Source: an uncultured SAR86 cluster bacterium
GTDB lineage: Bacteria; Pseudomonadota; Gammaproteobacteria; Magnimaribacterales; D2472
Assembly: GCA_905181595.1 (NCBI GenBank)
Contig: CAJIYI010000002.1
Coordinates: forward strand, 62,001-126,000
Direction of reading: 5' to 3'
DNA: 64,000 nt
Of this stretch, positions 11,681-25,513 are shown piece by piece; within the stretch, counting starts at the first letter, position 1; each line of letters begins with the position of its first letter. The translations under genes were made by a program, and so were the position numbers. The notes beneath the pieces were generated by a model. It had not been told where the DNA came from. It ran no database searches and saw only the letters and a list, made by a program, of their open reading frames with translations.

Positions 11681-14600
11681 CTAGGCTGCATTTGCTGTTG
11701 TAGCCTTTAATAAGTCTTGGATATTTAAAGCAGCAGGCGACACTAACCAGAATGACGGCGAGTATCTATCAAATTCATCAAGAATAGTTTTCGCTCTCTG
11801 GCTTTTTGTTTCTTTAATATGTCGAGATAATATCTGCTTCAAAAATTTTCGATGGGACTCCATATCTTCGCTGACTATTCTATCTAAATTTACTAAGCTT
11901 CGATTGCATTGATCAAAGAACCTTCTATTAGTGTCTAATACATAGGCAAAACCTCCCGTCATACCAGCGCCAAAATTTGAACCTACCGCTCCCAGAACTG
12001 TTACATGACCACCTGTCATGTATTCGCAACAATGATCACCAGAACCTTCAATTACAGCAGATGCACCTGAATTTCTAACAGCAAATCTCTCTCCAACAGT
12101 TCCTCCAACATACAGCTCACCTCCGGTTGCGCCATACAATGCAGTGTTTCCCGCTAGAACTGTTGGCGAAGTTTGAGAGGCATATTGCGATGAATTAGAA
12201 ATAACTATTTTACCGCCGTTCATGCCCTTCCCAACATAATCATTGGCATCACCTTGCAAAATGAGATTCAATCCATTGGCATTCCATGCTCCAAAACTTT
12301 GACCTGCAGAGCCCTGAAAATTTAAAGTCTGTTTTTGTGTCACTCCTTTTTCGCCGTAAGTTGATGCAATAAAGCCTGAAGCTTGAGCTCCCACAGATCG
12401 GTCGCGATTAGAAATATTATAAGAGAAGTTAGATTGCTTATTTTGTATAATAGGGTTTTTTAAGTCGTGCATTATCTGCTTATTTAATGCTGCGCGATCC
12501 CAAGGATCATTTGATTTAGTGGTACAAAAATGAGGTGACTGGGACTTCTTATTTGTATACAGAATTGCAGAAATATCTATATTTTCTGTTCTTGAATCCA
12601 GCTGTGAAATATCTTTGAGATATTGGGTTTGCCCTATTATCTCCTCAAGACTGGAAACTCCTAACTCGCTCAAAATTTGACTGACTTCATTCGCGATAAA
12701 GTTAAAGTAATTTACTACTTTTTCTTTTTCGCCAACATAATGATGATCAATAATATCTCTGCGCTGGGTGGCAACTCCAGTAGCGCAATTATTAAGATGG
12801 CAAATTCGAAGATACTTACAGCCCATAGCAATCATTGGGCCAGTACCAAATCCAAAAGATTCTGCACCTAAAATTGCTGCTTTAATTACATCGAGCCCTG
12901 TTTTAAGGCCTCCATCTGCTTGTAATCTTACTTTGTGTCGAAGGTTGCTGTCTCTAAGGGCTTGATGCGCCTCAGATAGACCAAGCTCCCATGGAGATCC
13001 TGCGTATCTAATAGAAGAAAGAGGGCTAGCACCGGTACCACCATCATGACCTGAGATAGTTATTAAATCTGCATATGCTTTTGCAACACCCGCAGCAATA
13101 GTCCCAACACCTGGCTCTGAAACAAGCTTTACAGATACTAGAGCTTTTGGGTTGACTTGTTTTAAATCAAAAATAAGCTGTGCTAAATCTTCAATTGAGT
13201 AAATGTCATGATGTGGCGGTGGCGAAATAAGGGTAATTCCAGGAGTGGAATATCGAAGTTTTGCTATGAGGGCATTTACTTTTCCACCAGGTAACTGACC
13301 ACCCTCGCCTGGTTTAGCACCCTGAGCAATCTTAATTTGCAGCACTTCTGCATTTACTAAATATTCAGGTGTGACACCAAATCGTCCAGAAGCAACTTGT
13401 TTAATTTTAGACATCTTGCTTGTGCCATATCGCTCTTTGGCCTCACCACCCTCTCCTGAATTAGAGCGAGCACCCATACTATTCATCGCCTCAGCTAAAG
13501 TTTCATGAGCATCTGGAGACAAGGCACCCAGACTCATTCCCGCCGAGTCAAATTTTTTGAGTATCGATGAAACAGGCATAACCTTCGCTTGTTTTAATTT
13601 TTTTGGATACTTTAATGCCATCAAATCTCTCAACATAGCAGGCGTGCGAAGATTCACTAAGTCAGCGTACTCTTTGTAAACTTTCTCTGAGCCAGACGTT
13701 ACAGCTTCTTGCAGTTTTTTAACAACTTCAGGGTTGTAGGCATGATATTCACCGCCATGCACAAACTTTAATAAGCCGCCTAGACCTATTTCACTAACAT
13801 TTGAATGTGCATACTTTGTTAAAGATCTCATTTCGGTATCTAAATCAGAAAAAGTTTTGCCACCTACTCTGCTAACAGTATTTGTAAAAGATAGGTTAAC
13901 AACATCCGTATTTAATCCAACGATTTCATGCAGTTGAGAGCCTCTATAACTGGAAATAGTTGAGATGCCTATCTTGGAAATAATTTTTAGCAGCCCTTTA
14001 TTAATTCCTTTCCTGTATTTTGCGCAGTTAGCAGTTGGACTACCTTTAAGATCATTTCGATGAGTGAGATCTAAAATAATTTGAAATGCAAGCCATGGGA
14101 AAACAGCGGTGGCACCAAAACTTAACAAGCATGCAATCTGATGAGTATCACGGGCTGTGGCAGAACTAACAATCAAGTTTGCATCTGATCGCAATCCTAG
14201 CTTTACAAGCTCTTGATGGATGCAGCCTACGGCAAGTAATGCATTAATAGATAAAGCATCTCCCTTAGGCAGAATTTCATCTAAATGGATTATGACCACT
14301 CCCTTTCTTACCGCTTTTACAACCTTAGTAGTCAAGACTTTCCAAGGCATCTTTAAGCTTCAGCTTTGGTGAGTAAACTAAATCAAAACTTTCAGCTTGA
14401 AAATAAGAATTATCAAGCAAAGAATTTAATTTTTTATGTGATAAAACTGGTGAGGTGCTAACAATTCTTTTTGCATGATCCTCTGTTTCTTCAAAAATAT
14501 TTAACTCGGGGCCGAAGCAGGCTTCTAGGGACATAACGCTAGCTTCTCTTAAAGAATCTATCGGAGGATTCGTAACTTGCGCAAATTGCTGTCTAAAATA

Positions 14601-16130
14601 ATCATAGATTGATCTTGGCATGGTGCTCAGAACAGCCAACGCAGTATCATCTCCCATTGACCCAGTTCCCTCTATACCCTCTAGAGCAAGGGGCTTAATA
14701 ACAGACACTCTTTCTTCATTGAATAGAGAAAAGAGTTTTGAAGATTTAATTAAGTCATTGTGTGGCATTTTTTTGATGCTCGGTCCCTCGAAAGCATCTA
14801 AAGTTGATTCAAGATAAATAGCAGATTTTTTTAACCACTCTCGGTAAGGCTTTTTCTGTTTTAATTGATCATCAATTATTTGCTGATCTAAGACTTCTCC
14901 TGTTTCAGTGTTCACGGCAAAAATTCCACCAGGGCTTAAGCGGCCTTTTTGTAGAACCTCATCTTCATCTGTTGGATAAATTCCTGTTTCCGATGCCACA
15001 CAAATCATCCCATTATTAAGTACTTGATATCTTGCGGGGCGTAAACCATTTCTGTCTAATACACATATTGCCCATTGGCCATCAGACATAACTATCCCTG
15101 CAGGGCCATCCCAGGCTTCCATGTGCATGGAGTTATACTCATGAAATGCTCTAATTTCTGGATCCATGGTATGAATATTCTGCCATGCTGGTGGCAAGAC
15201 CATTCTAATTGCTCGAAAAAAATTGATGCCACCCTTCACAAGCAACTCAACCATATTATCTAGTGCAGAAGAATCTGATCCAGTTTCGTTAACTAAGGAT
15301 GAAAATTTATCTATGTCGGGTATTAAAGGAGAAGAGAACTTGGAAGCCCTCGCTTTGACCCAATTCCTATTGCCTCGAATCGCATTGATCTCACCATTAT
15401 GAGCCAACAGCCTAAAGGGTTGAGCTAAATGCCAACGAGGTTGAGTATTGGTTGAGAATCGTTGGTGAAATAAGCATATTTTTGCTCTAAATGATTTTCT
15501 TCCAATGTCTTTATAAAAATCACTAATAGCATTTGGGAGCATTAAGCCCTTATAAACGATTGTTTGGCTAGACATGCTACAAACGTAAAGTTTTTCATCA
15601 TTACTATGTATATCTTCAATTTTTTTTCTGGCTTGCAGCAAACAGGACTCGAAGCGGTCTCGACCAAAATCTTTTGAAGTGGGGGCTATGAAAAGTTGAT
15701 TGATATTTGGGAGGGACTCTAAAGCAATTGGGCCAAGTATCGATTTATTAACTGGAACATCTCTTTTGCAAATCAGAGTTAGGCTTTCAGAATCTAAAAT
15801 AGATTTAATTTTAGTAATGTCTCTCTGTAATAAATGCGAGGAAAATATTTGAGCTACGCCAAATAACTCTGGAAGTTCAATGCCAAGTTCTTTTTTTAGA
15901 GCTTTTTGAAAAAATTTTCTATTCAGATCAAATAAAAGACCACAGCCATCACCGGTTTTTCCATCTGAGCCTATTGCACCTCGATGGGTCATGCTGGTAA
16001 GACCAACAATTGATCTTTTTACAACTTCTCTATTTGGAGTTCCATGGCGATTAACAATTAAACCAAAACCACAGTTGTCTTTGGCCTGACTTTCATTGTA
16101 TAGCGATATGTTTTTTTTATGATGTGGCAT
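11681..16130 (-). CDS. gltB: glutamate synthase (NADPH) large chain, frameshifted near 14340
   Basis: N-terminal DNCGFGLIV...MTHRGAIGSDGKTGDGCGLL; GEGGEAKERYGTSKMSKIKQVASGRFGV; GHDGGTGASPLSS; two ORFs joined at 14325-14350. Confidence 0.95.
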
Positions 16131-16155
16131 GTAAGTTATGCATATTAACACATTA

Positions 16156-16174
16156 ATGTCATACTATGTCATAC
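16156..16174. repeat. two direct copies of ATGTCATAC at 10-bp spacing in the gltB/gltD divergent intergenic region
   Basis: 16156-16164 and 16166-16174 identical 9-mers separated by one T. Confidence 0.8.
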
Positions 16175-16182
16175 GTTATTAA

Positions 16183-17862
<1,680 letters not shown>

Positions 17863-18895
17863 ATGAATAATTCTAGTTTTTTACAAGCTCTTAGTCGCGA
17901 GAAAAATGATGTTCCGCCAATTTGGTTTATGCGTCAAGCTGGAAGATATCTTCCTGAGTATCAAACAATAAGAAAGAATTATAAAAATTTTCTAGACATG
18001 TGCAAAGAACCACGAACCTGTGCTGAACTTGCATTGCAGCCGATAGAAAGATTTGATTTAGATGCATCTATATTATTTTCAGATATTCTGACTATTCCTG
18101 ATGCATTTAATTTAGGTTTAGCATTTCATGAGGGAGAAGGACCAAAGTTTAGCAATCCAATTTCAACTCCGCAGGATATTGCTAGGTTAGAAGATTTTCA
18201 GATTGAAAAATTGAGTTACGTTTATAAAGCTGTAGAAGAGACTAAAAAGATTCTGCCAGCCACTCTTCCTTTAATTGGATTTTGTGGTAGCCCTTGGACT
18301 TTAGCAGCTTATTCTATCGAGGGAGGAGGATCTAAAGATTTTGCAAAAACAAAAAAATTTATATCTGATCACCCTGAAGCTGTTAAAGATTATTTAGAAA
18401 TTATTACTGATGCTTGTTTTCAGTATTTAAAACAACAAGTTTTATCAGGCGTGAATGCATTACAAATTTTTGACTCTTGGGCAGATCTTTTAAATCCAAA
18501 TGATTTAGAGACATACTCCTTAAAATATACACGTAAGCTTGCACGAAAATTAAAAGAAGATGTGGTTACATCCAAGACTCCTATTATTCTGTTTGAAAAA
18601 GCGCCTCAAAAAAAAATCTCTGATATTTTATTTGAGGATTTGTCCTGCATAAGTCTGCACTGGAGTGAGTCAATTGAAAGTGTTTCAGAAAATTTAAAAG
18701 GTCAATTCGCCATTCAAGGAAATTTAAATCCATTATTTTTACTGGAGTCTGATGAAATTATTCAAGCTGAAACTAAAAAGATTTGTGGTGCAATGAAAAA
18801 CTTTCCAGGATTTATTTTTAATTTAGGTCATGGGATTACGCCCGATATAAAACCTGAAAAAGTACGAGGTCATGATTGATGCAGTGAGAACTTAA
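17863..18895 (+). CDS. hemE: uroporphyrinogen decarboxylase, C-terminal frame change near 18866
   Basis: PPIWFMRQAGRYLPEYQ, GFCGSPWTLAAYSIEGGGSKDF, FNLGHGITPDIKPEKV then VMIDAVRT* in the shifted frame. Confidence 0.95.
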
Positions 18896-18935
18896 TTGCA
18901 GTATCCTTATATTTGAATCTTTATTTAAAATAAAT

Positions 18936-19388
18936 ATGAAATCTAAATTATCTAAATTTACTTCTACAGAATCAGTATTTAGCAAAAGTCTCTCATGGAC
19001 CACAATTGCTAGTGAGAAAGCCCTATTAGCAGCCATTGGAATTGCAACCTGCATTGCTGCTGCGCAATATTTATTTGGAATGTTGGTAGCAAGAGCTATT
19101 ACGCTTCCTGACCTATTTATGCTGTTTATTTATGCAGAAATTATTGGAATGGTTGGGGCCTTTTATAGTACTAATAGAATTCCAGTGACGCTACCCATTA
19201 TTATTGCCATTACAGCTTTATGTAGATTAATTATTATGCACAGCAAAGAAATGGATGCCCTTGTAGTTCTAGGTGAAGCAGGTGCAATTCTTATTTTGTC
19301 AGGTGCGGCCTACGTGATGAGCATGAAAGACAAAGTGAGCATAGAGAAGCTGCAAATGATCAGCGATAAAGAGCCAACAAAAGATTAA
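18936..19388 (+). CDS. PsiE-family inner membrane protein
   Basis: 150 aa with four hydrophobic segments; ITALCRLIIMHSKEMDALVVLGEAGAILIL typical of PsiE. Confidence 0.65.
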   Translation: MKSKLSKFTSTESVFSKSLSWTTIASEKALLAAIGIATCIAAAQYLFGMLVARAITLPDLFMLFIYAEIIGMVGAFYSTNRIPVTLPIIIAITALCRLIIMHSKEMDALVVLGEAGAILILSGAAYVMSMKDKVSIEKLQMISDKEPTKD

Positions 19389-20275
19389 TCCCAAACTCTC
19401 ATCAATCCCTCTTGTGAAGTAGAGGCAATCAGCTTTCCTGCTTTGGTGTAGATTGATCCACGTGAAAATCCTCTTGCATTACTCGAAACGGGGCTGTCAA
19501 TTTGATATAGCACCCAATCATTAAAATTCATTTTGGAATGAAACCACATGGCATGATCCAAGCTAGCACCTTGAAATTTTTTGGACATAAAATTCATCCC
19601 ATGAGGATTGACTGCCGTTCCAAGAAGGCCCATATCAGAAACATACAAAAGAAGAGCTTGGTGAATTCTCTCGTCTTTGGGGAGTTTTCCAGCAGGCTTC
19701 ATCCATGTATTTTTATAAGGTGGAGTTTTTTGGGGTTTTAACAGATCTTGAAATTCTACCTGCCTCATTTCTATCTCTCTTTCCCGAAGCCACATTGGCA
19801 GATACTCCTTAGGAATTTGGCCTTTCATTTTATTTCTAATTTCCAATTCACTTTCAAGCCCTTCTGGTCCAGCGATATCACTCATTTTAATTTGATGGCT
19901 GAGTCCTTTTTCTCTCTTTTGAAATGAAATGGAGCTAGTAAATATAGCCTCTCCATTTTGTACAGCATTAACTCTTCTTGTAGTAAAACTTTTTCCATCT
20001 CTAATACGGTCAACTTCAAAAATAATATCTTGTTTAAAATCTCCAGGTCTTAAAAAATATGAATGAAAGGAATGAGCCATCCTTCCCTTTTCAACTGTTT
20101 GGTATCCAGCAATAAGACACTGCGCCATGATTTGCCCACCAAAAATTCTCTTAAAACCTACACTTTCTCCGTTCCAGGAAAAAAGGTCGCGATCAATTTT
20201 ATTTAATTGAAATAAATTGAGGGTTTTAGTTAATGCTTTGGCCATAATTTTGCTAAGTAGGGATTTAAAAATCAT
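19385..20275 (-). CDS. tesB: acyl-CoA thioesterase II
   Basis: RIFGGQIMAQCLIAG, MAHSFHSYFLRPGD, SLDHAMWFHSKMNFNDWVLYQIDSPVSSNARGFSRG. Confidence 0.95.
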   Translation of the reverse strand: MIFKSLLSKIMAKALTKTLNLFQLNKIDRDLFSWNGESVGFKRIFGGQIMAQCLIAGYQTVEKGRMAHSFHSYFLRPGDFKQDIIFEVDRIRDGKSFTTRRVNAVQNGEAIFTSSISFQKREKGLSHQIKMSDIAGPEGLESELEIRNKMKGQIPKEYLPMWLREREIEMRQVEFQDLLKPQKTPPYKNTWMKPAGKLPKDERIHQALLLYVSDMGLLGTAVNPHGMNFMSKKFQGASLDHAMWFHSKMNFNDWVLYQIDSPVSSNARGFSRGSIYTKAGKLIASTSQEGLMRVWD

Positions 20276-20300
20276 CTTACATTGATTAAATTAAAACTAG

Positions 20301-20321
20301 AACTTTTGCTTTGCAAAAGTT
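20301..20321. promoter_or_regulatory. perfect 9-bp inverted repeat AACTTTTGC-TTT-GCAAAAGTT between divergent tesB and cobS-like genes
   Basis: direct reading of sequence; lies in a divergent promoter region. Confidence 0.45.
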
Positions 20322-20355
20322 AGCATAGACCCCTTAAAAAATTATAAGTTACATC

Positions 20356-21339
20356 ATGATGGATTCTGAAAGAATAAACTTGCCAAAATTACCCGATCAA
20401 AAAGTTAATGTTAAAAAAATATTTGGCATTGATTCAGATCTTACTGTCCTAGGATTTAAAGAAAAGACTGCTTGGGTTCCAGAAATTGATCCAACATATG
20501 TATTTGATAAAGATACTACTCTATCTATTCTTGCTGGCTTTGAGCATGATCGAAGGGTCATGATTCAGGGTTACCACGGCACTGGAAAATCAACACACAT
20601 AGAACAAGTTGCTGCGAGACTAAATTGGCCTTGTGTTCGAATAAATCTTGATAGTCATATAAGTAGAATTGATTTGCTTGGAAAAGATGCAATTGTTTTA
20701 AAAGATGGAAAGCAGGTTACAGAATTTAAGGAAGGAATTTTGCCGTGGTCAATTCAAAATCCAGTAGCAATTGTTTTTGATGAATATGATGCTGGGCGAC
20801 CCGATGTTATGTTTGTAATACAAAGAATTCTAGAGGTTGATGGAAAATTAACTTTGTTAGATCAAAATCAAGTAATCTCCCCTCACTCAAGCTTCAGGCT
20901 TTTTGCTACAACCAATACAGTTGGACTGGGTGATGTAACAGGTCTCTATCACGGAACTCAACAAATTAACCAAGGTCAAATGGATCGTTGGCACATATTA
21001 TCTACTCTTAATTACCTCGATAAGTCTCATGAATTAAGTGTGGTGTTAGGAAAAGTTCCTGAATTAAAAAATACAAAAGATAAGGCAATGGTCAAGAGCA
21101 TGATTCAACTGGCTGATTTAACAAGACAAGGTTTTATCAATGAAGATATATCAAATCTTATGTCTCCAAGGACGGTCATTACTTGGGCGCAAAATTACAT
21201 GATATTTAACGATATTAAACATTCCTTTAGATTAACGTTTTTAAACAAATGTGATGAGTCTGAAAGACCTATAGTGGCTGAGTATTTTCAACGCTGTTTT
21301 GGAGAAGACCTAACTGAGAGTCATAATCCTGAGCGCTAG
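20356..21339 (+). CDS. cobS: CobS-like AAA+ ATPase
   Basis: MIQGYHGTGKSTHIEQVAARLNWPCVRINLDSHISRIDLLGKDAIVLKDGKQVTEFKEGILPWSIQNP; 327 aa. Confidence 0.9.
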   Translation: MMDSERINLPKLPDQKVNVKKIFGIDSDLTVLGFKEKTAWVPEIDPTYVFDKDTTLSILAGFEHDRRVMIQGYHGTGKSTHIEQVAARLNWPCVRINLDSHISRIDLLGKDAIVLKDGKQVTEFKEGILPWSIQNPVAIVFDEYDAGRPDVMFVIQRILEVDGKLTLLDQNQVISPHSSFRLFATTNTVGLGDVTGLYHGTQQINQGQMDRWHILSTLNYLDKSHELSVVLGKVPELKNTKDKAMVKSMIQLADLTRQGFINEDISNLMSPRTVITWAQNYMIFNDIKHSFRLTFLNKCDESERPIVAEYFQRCFGEDLTESHNPER

Positions 21340-21342
21340 ATT

Positions 21343-23115
21343 ATGAGCTGGATTAAAGATAGAGAGGAGTTTAAACAAGCAGCTCTGTCTTCAGCTCGAG
21401 CAATTACCAGAGATAAAGAGCTCAATGGGAGCTCTCAAGCATCAAGTCGACCACCGACTTCAAAACAAATATCTTTAAATCATCCTCCGAGATCTTCTGC
21501 TCAGGTAAGCGCATGGAGGGGTGAATCAGACTTTCAAACCTTTTGGCACAGTCTGCATAAAGAGACAAGCGAGCTCAAGATGCCAAAGTTGGCAAGAGAT
21601 TTTTTTGCAGAATTAGAGCTTTCTAGAGTAGAGATGGTCGGTGGTTCAGACTTTCCGGGTGCTAAATCAAATATTCAGAATTATCTCGAAACCGAGGCAA
21701 AAAAAAATATAGACAATAAAGCCCCAGCCCTCAATCCTTTGGCTGTAAATCTTTGGCTTAAAAAAATCAATGGAGAAAACTTACCCCAAAATAGTGCGGA
21801 ATTAGTCAGTTCTTTTCTGCAAGCCTCACCGGTCAATTTAAGTGATATTGGCAATCAACTGATAGAGTCGCAAGATTCTCAGAGCAAGTTTCAATCTGCT
21901 GCATTAAGCCTTCTAAAAGATTTGGAGTTAATGCATGAAGCTCCCTCCCAAGGTGGAGAAGAAGCTAATGAAAATCAAGAAACCATTCAAGATGATCAGT
22001 CTGCTATGGAAGATTCAGATGAAGAGTCTCAGGATGGTGCTGAAACACAAACAATGGAATCTCAGGCTGAGGGTCAGGTTGATGAAGAAAATGGAGAGCT
22101 TGAAGAAGCTCAGGTGCCTATTGATTCAACTTCCATTGACGAAGAAATAGATTTAACAAGGAATTTTGATGAGGAATTAGATCAAACTATTCATGAAGAT
22201 TATCAAATTTTTACCTCCCAATTTGATGAGGTTGTAAATGCTATAGATTTAGCTACACCAGAAGAGACTCAAAGACTTAGGCAGCAATTAGATCAGCTGA
22301 TTTCTCCACATCAAACAACAATTGGAAAATTAGCCAATAGATTGCAAAGGTTGCTTCAGGCGCAACAAAATAGAAGCTGGCATTACAACTTAGAGGAAGG
22401 ACTTTTAGATACAGCTCAACTTCATCGAATTATTTCTCGTCCAGGAGACCCACTAAGCTTTAAGCAAGAAAGTGAAAGTAAATTTAAAGATACGGTTGTT
22501 TCTTTGTTAATAGATAGCTCTGGCTCAATGCGCGGACGCTCTATGACTCTGGCTGCAATTTGTGGTGACATTATTGGCAGTACACTTGAACGCTGTTATG
22601 TAAAGACTGAGTTACTAGGTTTTACTACCAAGCATTGGAAGGGTGGGGATTCAAGAAAAGCATGGGTCAATCAAGGCAGCCCGCCTAATCCTGGAAGGTT
22701 GAATGACTTGCGTCACATTGTCTTTAAATCTGCGGATGATAATTTTAGACGAGCCAGGAAAAGTTTTGGCATCATGTTAAGAGAGGGACTGTTAAAAGAG
22801 AATGTCGATGGAGAAGCTTTGGCGTGGGCCCATCAAAGATTGGCCAAAAGAACAGAAGAAAGAAAAATCTTAATTGTAATCTCCGACGGAGCGCCTGTTG
22901 ATGACAGCACTTTATCGACTAATCATAGTAATTTTTTGGATAACCACTTGCGTCAAATGATTGACAGCATTGAGAATCAAAGCAATGTTGAGCTTTTAGC
23001 TATTGGAATTGGTCACGATGTAACAAAGTATTATGAGAAATCTATCACCATTAATAGAGCAGAAGAACTGGCTGAGGCTCTACTGGAGAAACTAACTGAG
23101 CTTTTCAATAACTAA
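21343..23115 (+). CDS. cobT: CobT-like VWA-domain protein
   Basis: acidic mid-region; [51 protein letters not shown]; directly after cobS. Confidence 0.88.
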   Translation: MSWIKDREEFKQAALSSARAITRDKELNGSSQASSRPPTSKQISLNHPPRSSAQVSAWRGESDFQTFWHSLHKETSELKMPKLARDFFAELELSRVEMVGGSDFPGAKSNIQNYLETEAKKNIDNKAPALNPLAVNLWLKKINGENLPQNSAELVSSFLQASPVNLSDIGNQLIESQDSQSKFQSAALSLLKDLELMHEAPSQGGEEANENQETIQDDQSAMEDSDEESQDGAETQTMESQAEGQVDEENGELEEAQVPIDSTSIDEEIDLTRNFDEELDQTIHEDYQIFTSQFDEVVNAIDLATPEETQRLRQQLDQLISPHQTTIGKLANRLQRLLQAQQNRSWHYNLEEGLLDTAQLHRIISRPGDPLSFKQESESKFKDTVVSLLIDSSGSMRGRSMTLAAICGDIIGSTLERCYVKTELLGFTTKHWKGGDSRKAWVNQGSPPNPGRLNDLRHIVFKSADDNFRRARKSFGIMLREGLLKENVDGEALAWAHQRLAKRTEERKILIVISDGAPVDDSTLSTNHSNFLDNHLRQMIDSIENQSNVELLAIGIGHDVTKYYEKSITINRAEELAEALLEKLTELFNN

Positions 23116-23124
23116 GAGTTAGTT

Positions 23125-23162
23125 TATAATTGATGCTTATGTATGCACTGTAAACATTACAG
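23125..23162 (+). promoter_or_regulatory. putative promoter (-10 TATAAT at 23125-23130) plus operator-like palindrome CTGTAA-ACA-TTACAG at 23148-23162
   Basis: sequence reading; palindrome lies 16 bp before the ATG at 23179. Confidence 0.45.
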
Positions 23163-23178
23163 CGAAATAGGAAAATAA

Positions 23179-24300
23179 ATGAAAATTACAACACAAGACG
23201 GGCCTCCAACGGATATTTTAACTTTTGATAAGTTGGATGTAGAGAATGAATTAAACCTAACGCCAGGCAATGTAGAAGATGTTGTTGAGATCTTTAAGAC
23301 TCCATTGACTGGAGCATATAACTGGGATTACACAGTTTCTGATAACAGAATTAAAAAGCTATATGAGCTTGGAAAAGAGCTGAACTGGAATGGGTCGATT
23401 GACCTTAATTGGGAATACAATCACCCTGCGGATGAGAGGCTTATTCAGGCAGATGAAGAGTTGCCTCACGAAACACTTGCTGCATACGAAGCTCTTACTG
23501 CAGAGGAGAAAATTGAATTTGATCGACATGATGTGGCCGAACTCTTGAGTCAATTTTTACATGGAGAGCAGGGAGCGCTTCTTGTCGCTTCTCAGTTAAC
23601 ATCCTGTGCCCCCACATACAATGCGAAGCTTTATGCTGCGTCTCAAACATTTGATGAAGCAAGGCATGTTGAAGTGTTTAATCGATACCTTCAAGAGAAG
23701 ATTGGTATGCACTACCCTATCAATCCAAACTTAAAACTATTGCTAGATAAAATTCTTACAGATGAGCGCTGGGATCTAAAGTTTATTGGAATGCAAATTG
23801 TTATCGAAGGTCTTGCATTAGCAGCCTTCCAGATGCTGAAAGGCTTATCCAAAGATCCTCTTCTAACTCAACTACTGCATTACGTCATCAGAGATGAAGC
23901 CAGGCATGTAACATTTGGAATTAACTACTTAGAAGACTTTATTAAGACCTTAACTCCTGAAGAAATAGAAGACAGGGCAGAGTTTGCATACGAAGCATGT
24001 GTGATCTCAAGAGAAAGACTGATTAACACAAAGGCTATGCAGAAATATCTGAAAATGACTGAAGATGAGGCTAGAGAGTTTGCGCTATCAACTTCAGCGA
24101 ATGCTACCTTTAGAAATTTCCTCTTTTCAAGAATTATGCCGAATCTATCTAGAATAGGCTTGTTGACAGACAAAGTCAGGCCTAAGTTTGAAGCATTGGG
24201 GCTATTAGAATACGAAGATGCTCCCGATGATTTTGAATGTGATTGGAATGAACTTGAGAAACCCTTAGAGCAGTTTGGCGAAATTCCACAAGCTAGCTAA
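23179..24300 (+). CDS. ferritin-like diiron protein
   Basis: EQGALLVASQL ... DEARHVEVFNRYL ... VIEGLALAAFQML ... RDEARHVTFGINYL: two E/ExxH-type metal-binding sets. Confidence 0.7.
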   Translation: MKITTQDGPPTDILTFDKLDVENELNLTPGNVEDVVEIFKTPLTGAYNWDYTVSDNRIKKLYELGKELNWNGSIDLNWEYNHPADERLIQADEELPHETLAAYEALTAEEKIEFDRHDVAELLSQFLHGEQGALLVASQLTSCAPTYNAKLYAASQTFDEARHVEVFNRYLQEKIGMHYPINPNLKLLLDKILTDERWDLKFIGMQIVIEGLALAAFQMLKGLSKDPLLTQLLHYVIRDEARHVTFGINYLEDFIKTLTPEEIEDRAEFAYEACVISRERLINTKAMQKYLKMTEDEAREFALSTSANATFRNFLFSRIMPNLSRIGLLTDKVRPKFEALGLLEYEDAPDDFECDWNELEKPLEQFGEIPQAS

Positions 24301-25513
24301 GAAGGCTTTTTTACTGCCTCTCTTTTTAAGTGCGCCCGTTTTTGCGGCCGTTCAAATAATTCAGCCGTCTTTAAATGCTTATGAAGAAATTCAAGAAGCT
24401 CTTATATTGGCAGAGCCTGGAGATATTATTCGTCTAACTTCGGGAACTTATAACCTTGAAGATTCTCTCTCTTTGGATGTTGATAATGTTCAAATTGAAG
24501 GCGAAGGGATGAATCAAACCATTCTAGACTTTAAAAACCAGAAGTCTGGAGCCCAAGGGCTGAGCGTAACCTCAGATAACGTAACACTTCAAGATTTCTC
24601 AGTACAAGATGCTAAGGGCGATGCCATCAAAGTAAAAGGTGTTACTAACATAAAATTTTTAAGAGTTAAGACTGAATGGACCGACGGACCCAAATCTGAA
24701 AATGGTGCTTATGGGCTCTACCCCGTTGAATCAAAGAATGTATTAATTGATGGGTGTGTTGCAATCGGAGCTTCAGATGCAGGTATCTATGTTGGTCAAT
24801 CACAAAATATTATTGTTCGAAATAGCCGAGCAGAATTCAATGTAGCAGGAATCGAAATTGAGAACTCCTACTATGCTGACGTTTATAACAATGTGGCAAC
24901 CAATAATACTGGAGGCATTCTAGTTTTTGATCTTCCTAGCCTGCCGCAACAAGGCGGTCATCACGTAAGAGTGTTTAACAATCAGTCAGTGGGTAACAAC
25001 ACTGATAATTTTGCGCCTGAAGGCAATATTGTGGGAGAAGTTCCCCGAGGCACTGGAATTATTATTCAAGCTAACTCGGACGTAGAAATCTTTGATAACA
25101 TCATTGGCGACAATGACACTGTAAATATTGCAGTAGTAACCTATGGCAACGATACCGATGATGAAGAGTACTATCCTCATCCAAAATCTATTCAAATTCA
25201 TGGCAATGAGTTTGGGCCAACTGGCTATAACCCAGATACAAGCAAGGGTGAGCTCGCCCAAATACTTTTTGATCTCTCTGGTGGCGATATGCCAGATATT
25301 TTTTGGGACGGCTTGGTGCCATTATCTCAATTAGTTTTTGGTCAACCTGATAATGAAAGAATGATTATTAGCAATAATGGAGATGCAACTATCCTAGCTC
25401 TTGATCCAATTAAATACCTTTTACCATTTTTTGATCCAGCAATTTTAAACATTAAAGCCTTCGAAGGAACAATTCAGCCTCTGTCACCAGTAGAGTTTGA
25501 TGAAAATTTTTAA
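24275..25513 (+). CDS. secreted parallel beta-helix repeat protein (SO_2929/TIGR03805-like)
   Basis: signal peptide ...LFLSAPVFA; repeated right-handed beta-helix motifs; followed by an SO_2930-like cytochrome. Confidence 0.75.
   Translation: MAKFHKLAKKAFLLPLFLSAPVFAAVQIIQPSLNAYEEIQEALILAEPGDIIRLTSGTYNLEDSLSLDVDNVQIEGEGMNQTILDFKNQKSGAQGLSVTSDNVTLQDFSVQDAKGDAIKVKGVTNIKFLRVKTEWTDGPKSENGAYGLYPVESKNVLIDGCVAIGASDAGIYVGQSQNIIVRNSRAEFNVAGIEIENSYYADVYNNVATNNTGGILVFDLPSLPQQGGHHVRVFNNQSVGNNTDNFAPEGNIVGEVPRGTGIIIQANSDVEIFDNIIGDNDTVNIAVVTYGNDTDDEEYYPHPKSIQIHGNEFGPTGYNPDTSKGELAQILFDLSGGDMPDIFWDGLVPLSQLVFGQPDNERMIISNNGDATILALDPIKYLLPFFDPAILNIKAFEGTIQPLSPVEFDENF

Noticed and set aside
14325-14350. Programmed frameshift or genuine two-subunit split of gltB
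   Set aside because: One-base change restores a continuous GltB reading, no slippery heptamer seen, and many unrelated genes show the same type of break.
23148-23162. LexA SOS box (CTGT-N-ACAG)
   Set aside because: Spacer is 7 rather than the enterobacterial 8 and the regulated genes are not SOS-like; left as an unassigned palindrome.
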